Shown here: in pieces, positions 7,964 to 15,495 of the stretch
Position numbering within the stretch: the stretch's first letter is position 1
Layout of the letters: every line of letters begins with the position of its first letter
DNA from: a virus
DNA: 44,053 bases
Virus record (IMG/VR): IMGVR_UViG_3300005841_000047
Coordinates: 1 to 44,053 of that record
Direction: 5' to 3' (one strand)
The notes under the pieces: model-generated
The model's input: the letters and a program-made list of their open reading frames with translations, nothing else
The model's database searches: none
Told to the model about the DNA's origin: nothing
Made by a program: the position numbers and the translations under genes

Positions 7964-9666
7964 GATGCAGGTGCGGTCGAACTTTCCAGCCATTGAACCC
8001 TGGCCTTCAGCAGACGAACCGGAGTGTTGGTCCAGGTGTCTGACGCATTTGAACCCTGGCGCGAGATGTCGAACCAGATGCTATCGCCAACCGCAGGCGA
8101 GCCGCTGACCGTGATCGCGGGCGACGTGAACACCTGCATCACTTGTCCGGACGTGGCGAGACCGTTGGTGACAAAAACCTGTGTCCCGAAGATCGCGTTC
8201 GTTGCCGCCTCGCCCGGCGCGAGCGACCCCGCTTTAGCGCCCCACACGAGGTTCGTGATACCCGACGAATTAGTCGAATCGCACACCACATACAGCTTCA
8301 GCTTGACGATGCCTACGTCCCACACGTCGGGAAACGTGAGACTGAATCGCGTGCTCTGCGTCGCGGCATCAGCGAACGTCCATGAGTCGCTGAGCGTGTC
8401 GTTGACTGTGTTCGTGTAGGTGCCAGTAGTCGCGGCCGTCGGCCCGGCAAACATCGCGCCAGCCTCGATGGCCTGATCGCGGTAGATGCCAACGAAGCTG
8501 GGAGCTGAGTAGGAAGGATCAGCCCCCGCGCCGCCTGATGTGAGCGGGTAACCAGCAGTCCCAGGCGATAGGATTGCCCAGCCGCTTGCGCCCCGGTAAA
8601 GAACCGACCCGCGTGTGCTGCCTATCCAGTCCAACAATTGACTTCCAGTGATTTCCTCAGCATCGCCGGAGCCTGCGGTATTCCGACCAAGAGCGCGTTG
8701 TGTGGCGCTGACGTTTTGTAGCTTTGCGTAGGTTACCGAATCGTTCGCGATTGTGGTCGCCACTGCCCCGGCTGAGGTCGTCACGTCGCCTGTCAGCGCA
8801 GGCATCCGTGCCGCAGCGATCGTACCGCTGCCGATCTTGGCGGCGTCAAGCGACGGGATGTCAGCGGCGACGAGGGCGCGTGGCGCGAGCCCACCAGCCG
8901 TGCCATCCGGCGTGGCGAGCACCTGGTTGGCGGTTTGGCCACCGGCCGCGGTGACTACAAAGGAGCCGGTTGTGGTCACTGGACTGCCGCTGACCGATAG
9001 CCAGGAGGGCACTGTTAGCCCCACGCTGGTCACGGAGCCGGCGCCTGTGCCCAGGGCCACCCAGTTTGTGCCGTCGTAGAAATTGAGCGCGCCGCTGGTC
9101 GTGTTCAAAATAACCAGGCCGTTGGTTGCCGTGTAGGCGTCGCGTTGGGTCTGGGTGAGGCGTGGGATGCGCAGGCTCAGGCTGAAGATGCCGTTGCTGG
9201 CGGAAAGCGTAAGCAGGTTGGTGATCGAGTTGGTGTAACCGTTCAGGTCCATCGGCAGGTACGGGAACTTGAATTGGTAGAGCAACGTCTGCGTGATCAG
9301 AGCGGTGAGCTGATAGGTATTCGTGTTGTTCGGCACGGAGATCAGGAACCGATCGGCGTTGTCGATCTGGATGCGGTAATCGCCTTGCTGAAGCGTGATG
9401 GTGAACGTGCCGTTGGCTGCGCAGGTTTTGTTGATGACCTGGCCGCTGAGAAGGTTGGTGGTCAGCACCTGCGGATTGGACAGGGGCACGAAGCTGAGCC
9501 GGGCGGCGTAGCCTGTGCCGGTGGCGTTTTGGATTGTGCCGGTGACAGTCGCCGCATGCGCGGAGGAGATGGCAGATAGGAGATAGAAGATGAGGGCTGC
9601 TTTACGCGAATTTGCGCTAATTCGCGCCAATTCGCGTAAAACTCTTCCTGTTGCTTTTCGCTTCAT
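7957..9666 (-). CDS. Tail fibre-like protein with repeat-derived signal-peptide-like N-terminus
   Basis: The 569-residue protein has typical fibre composition, rich in Gly, Thr, Ser and Ala. A central region from about 200 to 380 matches fibre repeats (VTSVGLTVPSWLSVSGSPVT, ALTGDVTTSAGAVATTI, LGRNTAGSGDAEEI), and the C-terminal region is predicted beta-rich. The start at 9666 overlaps the tape measure stop (ATGA). Residues 7-39 are encoded by two repeat arrays (9566-9593 and 9602-9640). They read as a charged segment, then LIFYLLSAISSAHA ending in an AxA-type cleavage site, so repeat DNA has created an apparent export signal. The fibre or receptor-binding role is inferred from composition and position after the tape measure. 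Confidence 0.75.
   Translation of the reverse strand: MKRKATGRVLRELARISANSRKAALIFYLLSAISSAHAATVTGTIQNATGTGYAARLSFVPLSNPQVLTTNLLSGQVINKTCAANGTFTITLQQGDYRIQIDNADRFLISVPNNTNTYQLTALITQTLLYQFKFPYLPMDLNGYTNSITNLLTLSASNGIFSLSLRIPRLTQTQRDAYTATNGLVILNTTSGALNFYDGTNWVALGTGAGSVTSVGLTVPSWLSVSGSPVTTTGSFVVTAAGGQTANQVLATPDGTAGGLAPRALVAADIPSLDAAKIGSGTIAAARMPALTGDVTTSAGAVATTIANDSVTYAKLQNVSATQRALGRNTAGSGDAEEITGSQLLDWIGSTRGSVLYRGASGWAILSPGTAGYPLTSGGAGADPSYSAPSFVGIYRDQAIEAGAMFAGPTAATTGTYTNTVNDTLSDSWTFADAATQSTRFSLTFPDVWDVGIVKLKLYVVCDSTNSSGITNLVWGAKAGSLAPGEAATNAIFGTQVFVTNGLATSGQVMQVFTSPAITVSGSPAVGDSIWFDISRQGSNASDTWTNTPVRLLKARVQWLESSTAPASW
9566..9640. repeat. Two in-frame tandem arrays at the 5' end of the tail fibre gene
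   Basis: The first array has four 7-bp units (GAGATGG, CAGATAG, GAGATAG, AAGATGA, 9566-9593). The second (9602-9640) is built from AATTCGCGCC-like units of about 9-10 bp, also found at 31250-31296. Both are translated in the fibre gene. Confidence 0.8.
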
Positions 9667-11681
9667 GATCTTCCGGTGATGTTGTGGAGGTTGGCTTTGA
9701 CGACGTCCACGATGACGCTCTGGCCTTCCTGGTTTCTGAGCCAGTCGGCCATCTTCGCCTGGTCGTTGAACACGGCCACGGTCACTTGCTGATTGTTCTT
9801 GATGGACGGCGCCGCGGAACTGACGGCGGCGGCTTGTTGGACGGGCAGGCCGGCGTTGAGCGCGCTCACGAACCCTTCACCAACGTTGCTCAGGGCTTGC
9901 GCGTTGAGGATCGCTTCCTGGCCGCGTTCGTTGACGCGGATGAGTTGTTCGCCGCCACGCACGACGCCGCCTTCGGCGAACGCGCCAAAGGCAGAGGCCA
10001 GTGCCAGCGCAAGGATCGCCGCAAGCGCGACAGCGCCGATGATTGCGGCCGCGCCGTAGGACGCGGTGGACGCCAGCGCGGCGCCGGGCGCTTCGGCGGC
10101 CGCGCGTTGTACGGCCTGGACCTGTTGCTCGGTGTGGAACAGTTTCTGTAGTGCGCGCACGATCGTCATTTGGACGATCCACTGCACGACGACGCGGATC
10201 AGTTCGGTGATGATAGCGCGGCCAACTTGTTGGAATACCTGCGCCCAGGTCTTTGTCATATAGATGGCATCGACGATTGCGTCAGTCACACCGTTGACGC
10301 CGGTCTGGATGCTGTTCGTGAGAGCATCGGCAGCGTTGCGGGCGAAGCTGCCCCAGGAATCCGCGAGGGACTGAAGGTTGTCCCGCATCCGGGTCATGAA
10401 GGCCGTTTCGGAATCAATGTCGTGCAGTTTTTGCATGATCTCGGCGCGCTGCTTTTGCATCGCTAACACGTCGGCCTGGATGGCCAGATATTCCTGCGAC
10501 ACCAGCACGCCCTCGTCGGTGGCCACAAACTCGATTTGAGCGCGTTTGTTCAGTTCATCCTGGATGCGTTTGATGATTTGGAGCTGCTCCTGGTAACTGG
10601 CAACCAATCCGCGGTTCCGGGCCGTTTGGCTCGATGTGGAATCGCCTGCGATCCGGGCCGCGCGGGCCTGAGCGTCCGCGAGTAGTTTCTGCTGGGTCTC
10701 CAACATTGATCCGGCAGCCGGAGCGCCTTTCTCTCCGCGCGCTTTCCCATCCGCTTCCTCGACCTTTGAGTTGATGGAAGCAAACACTTCGTCCATCCGA
10801 TCAAGCGCCTCGGTGGCTGCCAGGGCGCCAACGCGCCAGGCTTCAAACGGGTCGCCTGTTTCCGCCAGTGTGCCGGCAAATTGGCCCAGGAACGCGCCGA
10901 TGGCTTCAAAGCTGCCGGCGACGGCCGTCGCGGCGGTGGCCAGCACTTTGAATACAACGACGATGGTTTGGATGATCGGCTTGAAGTTGTCCGAGCGTTT
11001 GGCGAACTCGATGAACCATTCCAACATTTTGTTCAGGGCGGGCAAAAGTTCCTTCGCGATGGTGTTGAAGAAGCCGCGGGCCACCAAGCCGACGCGATGC
11101 TGGTTGTCATTGAATTGTTCGGCGCTTTTGGCGAACGCCGGGCCGACGACCGCGCCTAATTCCTCCGCTTCCCGCACTTGCTCCCGGATTGCCTCACTGC
11201 CTTTGTTCAGGAACGGAATCATGTTCTGGCCAGCGCGGCCGAACCGATCAACGGCCAAGGAAACTTTCTCGGCGCCGTCAGGCATGCGAGCGAATTGATC
11301 CGCCAATTCCAAAAGCACGTCGGTTGTGTCGCGGCCGGCCTGGCCGGTCTTGACCATCCATTCGGAGAGCCCTTTGAGCCCGATCTGCAATTCCTGGAGC
11401 GAGACATCATCTGCGGCAGCCACAGTGCCCAGCCCGCTCAGTTCCTGAATTGCTGTGCCAGTCTTCTGGGCGAGTTTGCCGATGGCATCGGCCGCTTCGA
11501 TTGAGCGACGTGTGAACTCGACGATGGCGCCGACTGAAAGAGCAGCCACCAGTTTGCCTTTGAGTTCCTCAACGAACTTGCCGGCGCCCCCAAGTTTTTC
11601 CAGCGCATGGCCGACGCCTTCCAGCGCTTTGACCGCTTGCTGGTTCTCTCCGCTGATGACGAGTTGGACTAAGCCGGGCAT
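9663..11681 (-). CDS. Tail tape measure protein
   Basis: The 672-residue protein has the expected build. It has an N-terminal alpha-helical region (AVKALEGVGHALEKLGGAG), a long coiled-coil and Ala/Gln/Glu-rich centre, and a hydrophobic block around 570-600 (AAIIGAVALAAILALALASA) followed by FAEGGVVRGGEQLIRVNE, the classic C-terminal tape measure motif. The start is placed at 11681 (MPGLVQLVISG), just 3 bases after the upstream stop. It follows the frameshifted chaperone, the conserved order in siphoviruses. At this size the tail would be around 100 nm by the usual length rule, which is an inference. Confidence 0.88.
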   Translation of the reverse strand: MPGLVQLVISGENQQAVKALEGVGHALEKLGGAGKFVEELKGKLVAALSVGAIVEFTRRSIEAADAIGKLAQKTGTAIQELSGLGTVAAADDVSLQELQIGLKGLSEWMVKTGQAGRDTTDVLLELADQFARMPDGAEKVSLAVDRFGRAGQNMIPFLNKGSEAIREQVREAEELGAVVGPAFAKSAEQFNDNQHRVGLVARGFFNTIAKELLPALNKMLEWFIEFAKRSDNFKPIIQTIVVVFKVLATAATAVAGSFEAIGAFLGQFAGTLAETGDPFEAWRVGALAATEALDRMDEVFASINSKVEEADGKARGEKGAPAAGSMLETQQKLLADAQARAARIAGDSTSSQTARNRGLVASYQEQLQIIKRIQDELNKRAQIEFVATDEGVLVSQEYLAIQADVLAMQKQRAEIMQKLHDIDSETAFMTRMRDNLQSLADSWGSFARNAADALTNSIQTGVNGVTDAIVDAIYMTKTWAQVFQQVGRAIITELIRVVVQWIVQMTIVRALQKLFHTEQQVQAVQRAAAEAPGAALASTASYGAAAIIGAVALAAILALALASAFGAFAEGGVVRGGEQLIRVNERGQEAILNAQALSNVGEGFVSALNAGLPVQQAAAVSSAAPSIKNNQQVTVAVFNDQAKMADWLRNQEGQSVIVDVVKANLHNITGRS

Positions 11682-11683
11682 GG

Positions 11684-11965
11684 TCAGATTTCCGTCACTT
11701 GCAGCTTGGCGATGCGCCAGCCGTTGGCTTCCCAGTAGTTCCCTAGCTTCTTGGTCAGGAGTTCGGCGACGTTCGCTTTGGTGAGATCGAGGTAAGTCCA
11801 GATCGCTCCGGCGCCGTATGGACTGATGGCGCACCACCAGACTTCGTTAAGAGGCTTTGGAGAAGGCGATAGGCGATGGGCGATAGGCGATGGGCGGCGG
11901 CTTGACCTCTTGCCTATGGCCTGTTGCCTATCGCCTGCGCGGCGCGCTTTTTTCGAGGCGCTCAC
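11684..11965 (-). CDS. Small tail-module protein with repeat-encoded N-terminus
   Basis: The 93-residue product begins at a GTG just after the end of the chaperone zero frame. Residues 10-36 are encoded by back-to-back heptamer arrays (11865-11937), and no alternative ATG or GTG lies between them and the domain LNEVWWCAISPYGAGAIWTY. The conserved-looking part is therefore residues 39-93, and the first third is probably non-functional filler. It sits between chaperone and tape measure, where some phages have a small accessory tail protein. Function unknown. Confidence 0.6.
   Translation of the reverse strand: MSASKKARRAGDRQQAIGKRSSRRPSPIAHRLSPSPKPLNEVWWCAISPYGAGAIWTYLDLTKANVAELLTKKLGNYWEANGWRIAKLQVTEI
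11865..11937. repeat. Opposed heptamer arrays forming a potential hairpin
   Basis: GGCGATA/GGCGATG units (11865-11892) face CCTCTTG/CCTATGG/CCTGTTG/CCTATCG units (11906-11937), which are the same family on the other strand. The transcript could fold over the chaperone end and the start of the next gene. Confidence 0.8.
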
Positions 11966-12493
11966 AGGCTAGGTCACAGAAGAACTTGAGTTGGGCAAAG
12001 GTGAGTCCACGCGTGTCCGCATAGGTCCATCCCTGCCAGATGAGGAAATCGAGCGCTTGGCCGAGAGCGTGGTCGCCATCGGCGAACTGAAAGCCCCCTG
12101 CACGCGCTCGGCCACGCTTTTTCCCAGACGCACGAACTCCTCGTTGAACACGACTTCCAACGACGTATCCAACAACATTAGAAATTCTGTGCTGCTGCGC
12201 TGTTGCAGCCATGCACCTTCCACCTTTATCTCGTTGAGCGCACACGTCTGGCTGACCAGGTATTCGGCTAGCTCAGTGGAGTTGGAGACCAATGACGGCA
12301 ACTGGTCCAGGAATTTGGAACCGATCGCCGCGGCGTCCTGGGCCTTGGCCGCGCCGACGGCGCCACCGATCAGGCCGCTGACCTGGTGCGAGAGTTTCTC
12401 CAGGAATTGTTTCATGACCGGCCAGGGCAGATCGCGCACGATGACTTCAATGCCGCCGACCTGGACGGTCTTTTGGGGGTTGAGAATGGTCAT
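11928..12493 (-). CDS. Tail assembly chaperone, -1 frameshift fusion (GT-type)
   Basis: A -1 shift at 12119-12125 joins the first 125 residues of the zero-frame protein to 63 residues of the -1 frame, giving about 188 residues. The -1 segment (DFLIWQGWTYADTRGLTFAQ and a Cys-containing helix) looks like real protein, while the zero frame after the site is Ser-rich and low in structure. Position directly before the tape measure, two overlapping frames and a canonical slippery heptamer together match the lambda G/GT arrangement. The longer product would bind the tape measure during tail assembly. Confidence 0.8.
11969..12493 (-). CDS. Tail assembly chaperone, zero-frame product (G-type)
   Basis: The 174-residue product starts MTILNPQKTVQVGGIEVIV, a pattern usual for tail chaperones and related tube-adjacent proteins, and is mostly helical up to residue 125. 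The start is fixed by a 24-bp gap of heptamers after the upstream gene. It ends with SSSSVT, in a stretch where the alternative frame carries the conserved-looking sequence. It is expected to be made in excess over the frameshift product. Confidence 0.8.
   Translation of the reverse strand: MTILNPQKTVQVGGIEVIVRDLPWPVMKQFLEKLSHQVSGLIGGAVGAAKAQDAAAIGSKFLDQLPSLVSNSTELAEYLVSQTCALNEIKVEGAWLQQRSSTEFLMLLDTSLEVVFNEEFVRLGKSVAERVQGAFSSPMATTLSAKRSISSSGRDGPMRTRVDSPLPNSSSSVT
12119..12125 (-). other. Programmed -1 ribosomal frameshift site GGGAAAA
   Basis: On the minus strand the heptamer G_GGA_AAA is aligned to the zero frame as X_XXY_YYZ: the GGA codon begins 369 bases (123 codons) after the ATG. Lambda uses GGGAAAG at the same place in its G/T genes. 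After the shift the -1 frame is open for 63 residues. Confidence 0.75.
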
Positions 12494-12520
12494 AGGCGAT
12501 GGGCGATAGGTGATGGGTCA
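12493..12520. repeat. Heptamer array TAGGCGA/TGGGCGA x4
   Basis: Four 7-bp units span from the start codon of the chaperone to the stop of the preceding gene, so the whole intercistronic gap is repeat. Confidence 0.85.
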
Positions 12521-13327
12521 GTCGATCACGCCGGGGGCGAGGCTGGTGACGACGCCGGTCTCCTGGTCCACGGAGAATTGTTTGCCTGCATTCGTGCCGG
12601 CCGTGATCCGGGCGCGCACCAGGCCGGTGGCTTGCGCTTTGGCCGGCGCGCCAGCGCTGACCACATACACCCCGTTCTCGGCCGTTGTGGTCTGGCCTTT
12701 GAGCAGGTAGTAGTCGCCGTTTTCCAAGTCTTCGCCGTCCAGGGTGATCGGGCCTGCGCCCAGGTACCCTTCTTCTTCGCTATCCAGTTCCTGGTTGGTG
12801 CTTATTGCGACCTTGCAGACATAGGTAGCGTCGAAGGGCGGATCGGCAATCCTCAGCACCTCGGGCGGAGTCAGGTCGAAATTGCTCTCCGTAACGCGCG
12901 GCGTGGTGGTCTTCAGCTCGTAGAACCGCGGGCCGTCCTCGAATAAGGCTGGCGGCGGTGTGGCCAGGAAATAAGTCTTGCCGGCATTCGTCCCGGCCGT
13001 AATCGCCACTTTGAATTGCCTGGAATAACCGTCTATGCCTTCGCCGGGGCCGATGTGATCGGCGAAGACCGGCTCCCCCAACAGGCGGTCGGCGCCTTGC
13101 TCTTCGGTGCCGACGAGATAGAGACCATTTTCCGCGGGGTCATCCTGGCCGATGAACAGAATGACATCGCCGGCGTTCAGCTCCAGGGACTGGACCATGG
13201 CGCCGTCGCCAAGTGTGTCCGGGTCGGTCTGTGCGGTGATAGCGATTCTGGCCGCGGTGGCTGGCAAGACTTCGAGTGGGATTAGCTCAGGTTTGGCTGT
13301 GTCGAACGGGTCGAGTAAGAGACTCAT
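12518..13327 (-). CDS. Virion protein with duplicated fibre-type module
   Basis: The 269-residue protein holds two related halves. The motif GDVILFIGQDDPAENGLYLV recurs as GDYYLLKGQTTTAENGVYVV, and AITAGTNAGKTYFLA recurs as RITAGTNAGKQFSVD. The xGQTxxxENGxYVV pattern is widespread in phage fibre and receptor-binding proteins. It lies between tail tube and chaperone genes, so a tube decoration or an adhesion protein displayed along the tail is plausible. Gaps on both sides consist of heptamers. Family identity is not established. Confidence 0.7.
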   Translation of the reverse strand: MSLLLDPFDTAKPELIPLEVLPATAARIAITAQTDPDTLGDGAMVQSLELNAGDVILFIGQDDPAENGLYLVGTEEQGADRLLGEPVFADHIGPGEGIDGYSRQFKVAITAGTNAGKTYFLATPPPALFEDGPRFYELKTTTPRVTESNFDLTPPEVLRIADPPFDATYVCKVAISTNQELDSEEEGYLGAGPITLDGEDLENGDYYLLKGQTTTAENGVYVVSAGAPAKAQATGLVRARITAGTNAGKQFSVDQETGVVTSLAPGVID

Positions 13328-13371
13328 AGTAATCAGTAATCAGTGGTCCAGTAGTCAGTGGTCAGTGGTCA
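13328..13371. repeat. Heptamer array AGTAATC/AGTGGTC x6
   Basis: Units AGTAATC, AGTAATC, AGTGGTC(C), AGTAGTC, AGTGGTC, AGTGGTC fill the gap between the tail tube stop and the next start. A similar unit occurs at 30549-30572. Confidence 0.85.
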
Positions 13372-13917
13372 CGCCAACGTCCCGGTGTTGAGTGTGCTGT
13401 GCAGCACGCCGGCCGTGGCGGGCACGATCACTTGCTTGCTGTCGCTCGTGAAATCGATCTGGCCACTGACTTTGAGGGCGACGAAATAGTCGCACGTGTT
13501 GAACAGCGCGTCGTCGTTGTCGTACTGCTGAACGTGCAACCAGCCTTTGCGCAGCCGGCCGCCGGCGAGCGGATTGTATTGGGTGCTGTTGGAGTCCAGT
13601 GGCAGCGTGCCGAAGATAAGCTCGAAGGCGAGCGGGCTCATCTCCTCGAACGTGAAATCGAGTTGCAGCCCCACCTTGAGTTCGATCTCGTCGAAGAGCC
13701 GAAGCCGGCCCGGAGACGGCGCCCAGATTTCGGCTGAGGCGCTGCCTTTGGTGGGATCGGCTTTGAATCCGCTGATGACGCCGGTCTCGATCCAGGCGGG
13801 GTCTTCAGCGCTGGGTTTGGCAGTGCGGCCGGCTGTGCCGGCGCCGGGAACGGTGAAAGCGGCGCCGTCACGGAAGAACCAGGTGTGGGTGCCGATGCCT
13901 CTTGCTTGGGTTTGCAT
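13369..13917 (-). CDS. Major tail tube protein
   Basis: The 182-residue beta-rich protein has the size and features of siphovirus tube proteins: an early WFFRDGAAFTVPG segment, WIETGVISGFKADP, and FEEMSPLAFELIFGT, then a C-terminal beta region. It is placed after gp36/gp37-type genes and before the chaperone, the conserved order for Mu-like siphophages. Flanked by heptamer gaps on both sides. No sheath gene is present, supporting a non-contractile tail. Confidence 0.78.
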   Translation of the reverse strand: MQTQARGIGTHTWFFRDGAAFTVPGAGTAGRTAKPSAEDPAWIETGVISGFKADPTKGSASAEIWAPSPGRLRLFDEIELKVGLQLDFTFEEMSPLAFELIFGTLPLDSNSTQYNPLAGGRLRKGWLHVQQYDNDDALFNTCDYFVALKVSGQIDFTSDSKQVIVPATAGVLHSTLNTGTLA

Positions 13918-13924
13918 TAGATTT

Positions 13925-13950
13925 GTTGGTTGTTAGTTGTTAGTGGTCAG
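13925..13950. repeat. Heptamer array GTTGGTT/GTTAGTT x3-4
   Basis: Units GTTGGTT, GTTAGTT, GTTAGTG, GTCAGTT lie in the gap after the small helical gene and run into its last codons. Confidence 0.75.
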
Positions 13951-14173
13951 TTGCGGCGTTTCCTTCGAGAGCTTGGATCGCTTTGCCTAGTCGCATACGA
14001 GCGTCCTCCAAATGCCGATAAGCCAGCATGATATTCGCTTTGGTCTCGCCTGCATCCATCGTCGGCCCAGGAGCGAGAAAGACGGTGTGTTTCATCAGGG
14101 CCTTTACCCGTGCCGCCACGGAGCCGATTTCGGCACGTTCCCGGTCCAATATCTCTTGGAAGTGTTGTTCCAT
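13940..14173 (-). CDS. Small helical protein resembling the Acb2/Tad1 hairpin domain
   Basis: The 77-residue protein is predicted as two helices. The second, ANIMLAYRHLEDARMRLGKA, follows the pattern (L)AxxHLxxxxMxLxxAI seen in small phage proteins with the Acb2/Tad1 hairpin domain, whose studied members sequester cyclic nucleotide signals of CBASS or Thoeris. The first helix holds ERAEIGSVAARVKAL. Such genes often sit beside the tail tube gene, as here. The match is by eye and short; it may equally be an unrelated structural chaperone. Confidence 0.55.
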   Translation of the reverse strand: MEQHFQEILDRERAEIGSVAARVKALMKHTVFLAPGPTMDAGETKANIMLAYRHLEDARMRLGKAIQALEGNAATDH

Positions 14174-14190
14174 TTTATCCGGCCAGGTCG

Positions 14191-14748
14191 TTACCAGACA
14201 GGCGATCTGCCTATGTCCGCTTTCATCCAGCCGCCTTGCAGTTCGATCTCCAGCAGATACGCCAGGCGGCCGGGCATTTTTGTGCTGGTATCTTCCACCT
14301 GGAGCAGTGACCCGCGCGTAGGCGCGCAGACGATACCATTCGGTTGGGGCACGAGCAGGCCGATGATGGCTGGCAAGACCAGGTCGCGCAGAGCGAGCAA
14401 GCCCGGATTGGACTCGGACCCGATCAGCGCCTCCCTGCGTTTGCCCATCACCCGATCGGTGAACACGACATACAGCTCTTGCTTGCGATGAATGGTGAGC
14501 TGGCGATCGGCGCGCTGGGTCTCGAACGTGTCACTGGAATAGATCACCAGCGCGATCCGGCTCTCAGTGAGCAGGAGACGTTTGAATGCTTCGGGCAAAT
14601 CCAGGTCATCGAACAATTCGACGCGCTTGAACGCCAGCTCGTCGCCGGAAGGGCCAGCCCATACCAGCACGGAGATCGCCGCGAGCAACGCATCGAGCGC
14701 AGCTTTGGTCGAGCGCAGATGGTTCTCGGTGGGTTGGATGGTCAACAT
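14191..14748 (-). CDS. Mu gp37-like tail/neck protein
   Basis: From the ATG at 14748 the product is 185 residues and starts MLTIQPTENHLR. The pattern (helical N-terminus, then ELYVVFTDR, then a beta-rich C-terminus ending EIELQGGW) and the position directly after a gp36-like gene match the Mu gp37 family, probably a tail terminator or completion protein. An in-frame ATG at 14805 would add 19 residues entirely encoded by heptamers; neither start has a clear ribosome site. The whole 88-bp gap to the upstream gene is repeat. Confidence 0.7.
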   Translation of the reverse strand: MLTIQPTENHLRSTKAALDALLAAISVLVWAGPSGDELAFKRVELFDDLDLPEAFKRLLLTESRIALVIYSSDTFETQRADRQLTIHRKQELYVVFTDRVMGKRREALIGSESNPGLLALRDLVLPAIIGLLVPQPNGIVCAPTRGSLLQVEDTSTKMPGRLAYLLEIELQGGWMKADIGRSPVW

Positions 14749-14833
14749 AGGCGAGAGGCGAGAGGCGATAGGTGATAGGACAGAGGTAGCAGGCCGGTGG
14801 CCCATCGCCTATTGCCCATTGCCTCTTGCCTTG
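14748..14833. repeat. Opposed heptamer arrays between gp36- and gp37-like genes
   Basis: GGCGAGA/GGCGATA/GGTGATA units (14749-14780) face CCCATCG/CCTATTG/CCCATTG/CCTCTTG units (14801-14833). They fill the gap and could form a hairpin over the possible start codons. Confidence 0.8.
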
Positions 14834-14836
14834 TGT

Positions 14837-15205
14837 TCACCTTGGATTGATTTTGGGGTTGCTCCCGGATTTGCCACGGCCGGAGCCGGTCGTGTCCTGG
14901 GCGGATTGGAGGAATTTGCCGTCGCGAATGTCGCGCAGTTCATCCATGGCTTTGTCGTAGGCTTTGCTGATCTCGTCGGGGACCGGACCGGCCAAGGCGT
15001 ACGCATTGAACAATGCAATCCGCCGGACCAGGGCCTTGCGATCGTCTTCGCCCAGGTCGAAGCCGGCCGTGTAGCGTGCCACGGTGGATTCGGCCTCGGC
15101 GATCGCCGTGCTCAACGGATCTGTCTGGCCGGTGTTAGCCAGCGCGGCGGTGAGAAGGGCGAGCTTCTCATCGGTGAGCAACAGATCCTGGACGAGAAAA
15201 GCCAT
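14837..15205 (-). CDS. Mu gp36-like (DUF1320) protein
   Basis: The 122-residue protein has the gp36/DUF1320 layout: AIAEAESTVARYTAGFD, then an ALVRRIALFNAYAL helix, and DEISKAYDKAMDELRDIRDGK near the end. These proteins are head-tail connectors found just after capsid genes in Mu-like phages, and the context fits. The ATG follows a short palindromic element with no ribosome site visible. Confidence 0.8.
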   Translation of the reverse strand: MAFLVQDLLLTDEKLALLTAALANTGQTDPLSTAIAEAESTVARYTAGFDLGEDDRKALVRRIALFNAYALAGPVPDEISKAYDKAMDELRDIRDGKFLQSAQDTTGSGRGKSGSNPKINPR

Positions 15206-15213
15206 GGGATTTA

Positions 15214-15283
15214 GACACCGATTTCACGGATGGACACGGATGCCTGTCCCATTCTGTCGGTGATAATCTGTGGAATCCGTGTC
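15214..15283. repeat. Composite palindromic intercistronic element, copy 1
   Basis: About 70 bp bounded by inverted ends (GACACCGATTTCACGGAT on one side, GTGGAATCCGTGTC on the other) with an internal CATCCTGCCTGTC-type remnant and GTCGGTGATAATCTG. It occupies the gap between the DUF7210-like and gp36-like genes. Other full copies are at 25382-25464 and 32559-32640. Confidence 0.85.
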
Positions 15284-15288
15284 ACGAT

Positions 15289-15471
15289 TTACGCGCCTTT
15301 CTCTGCCCCTTCATCTTCCTTTTTGGCCTTCGGCTTGCCCTCGGCGATGATGTCGCGCTTGAGCAGATCAGCCGCGATGTCCTCGTCGTCGATGGCGATG
15401 GCCCCGCCTTTTTCAAGGAGCTTGCCCTTGAAAATCAGGTTGGATTTGAGTGTGTAGGTTTTGGCTGGCAT
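15289..15471 (-). CDS. Small head-associated protein (DUF7210-like)
   Basis: The 60-residue protein (start MPAKTYTLKSNLIFKGKLLE) has a beta-hairpin front with DDEDIAADLLKRDII and a Lys/Glu-rich tail. Proteins of this type commonly follow the major capsid gene in Mu-like and other siphophages. Whether it is structural is unknown. The lysine-rich C-terminus is likely flexible. Confidence 0.6.
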   Translation of the reverse strand: MPAKTYTLKSNLIFKGKLLEKGGAIAIDDEDIAADLLKRDIIAEGKPKAKKEDEGAEKGA

Positions 15472-15495
15472 AGGAGTTTTATGGTTCTGGGTCTG

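Noticed and set aside
11928-12245. A separate 105-codon gene in the -1 frame of the chaperone
   Set aside because: Its 5' part is shadow sequence of the zero frame and it has no ribosome site. The phased GGGAAAA heptamer makes a frameshift product the better explanation.
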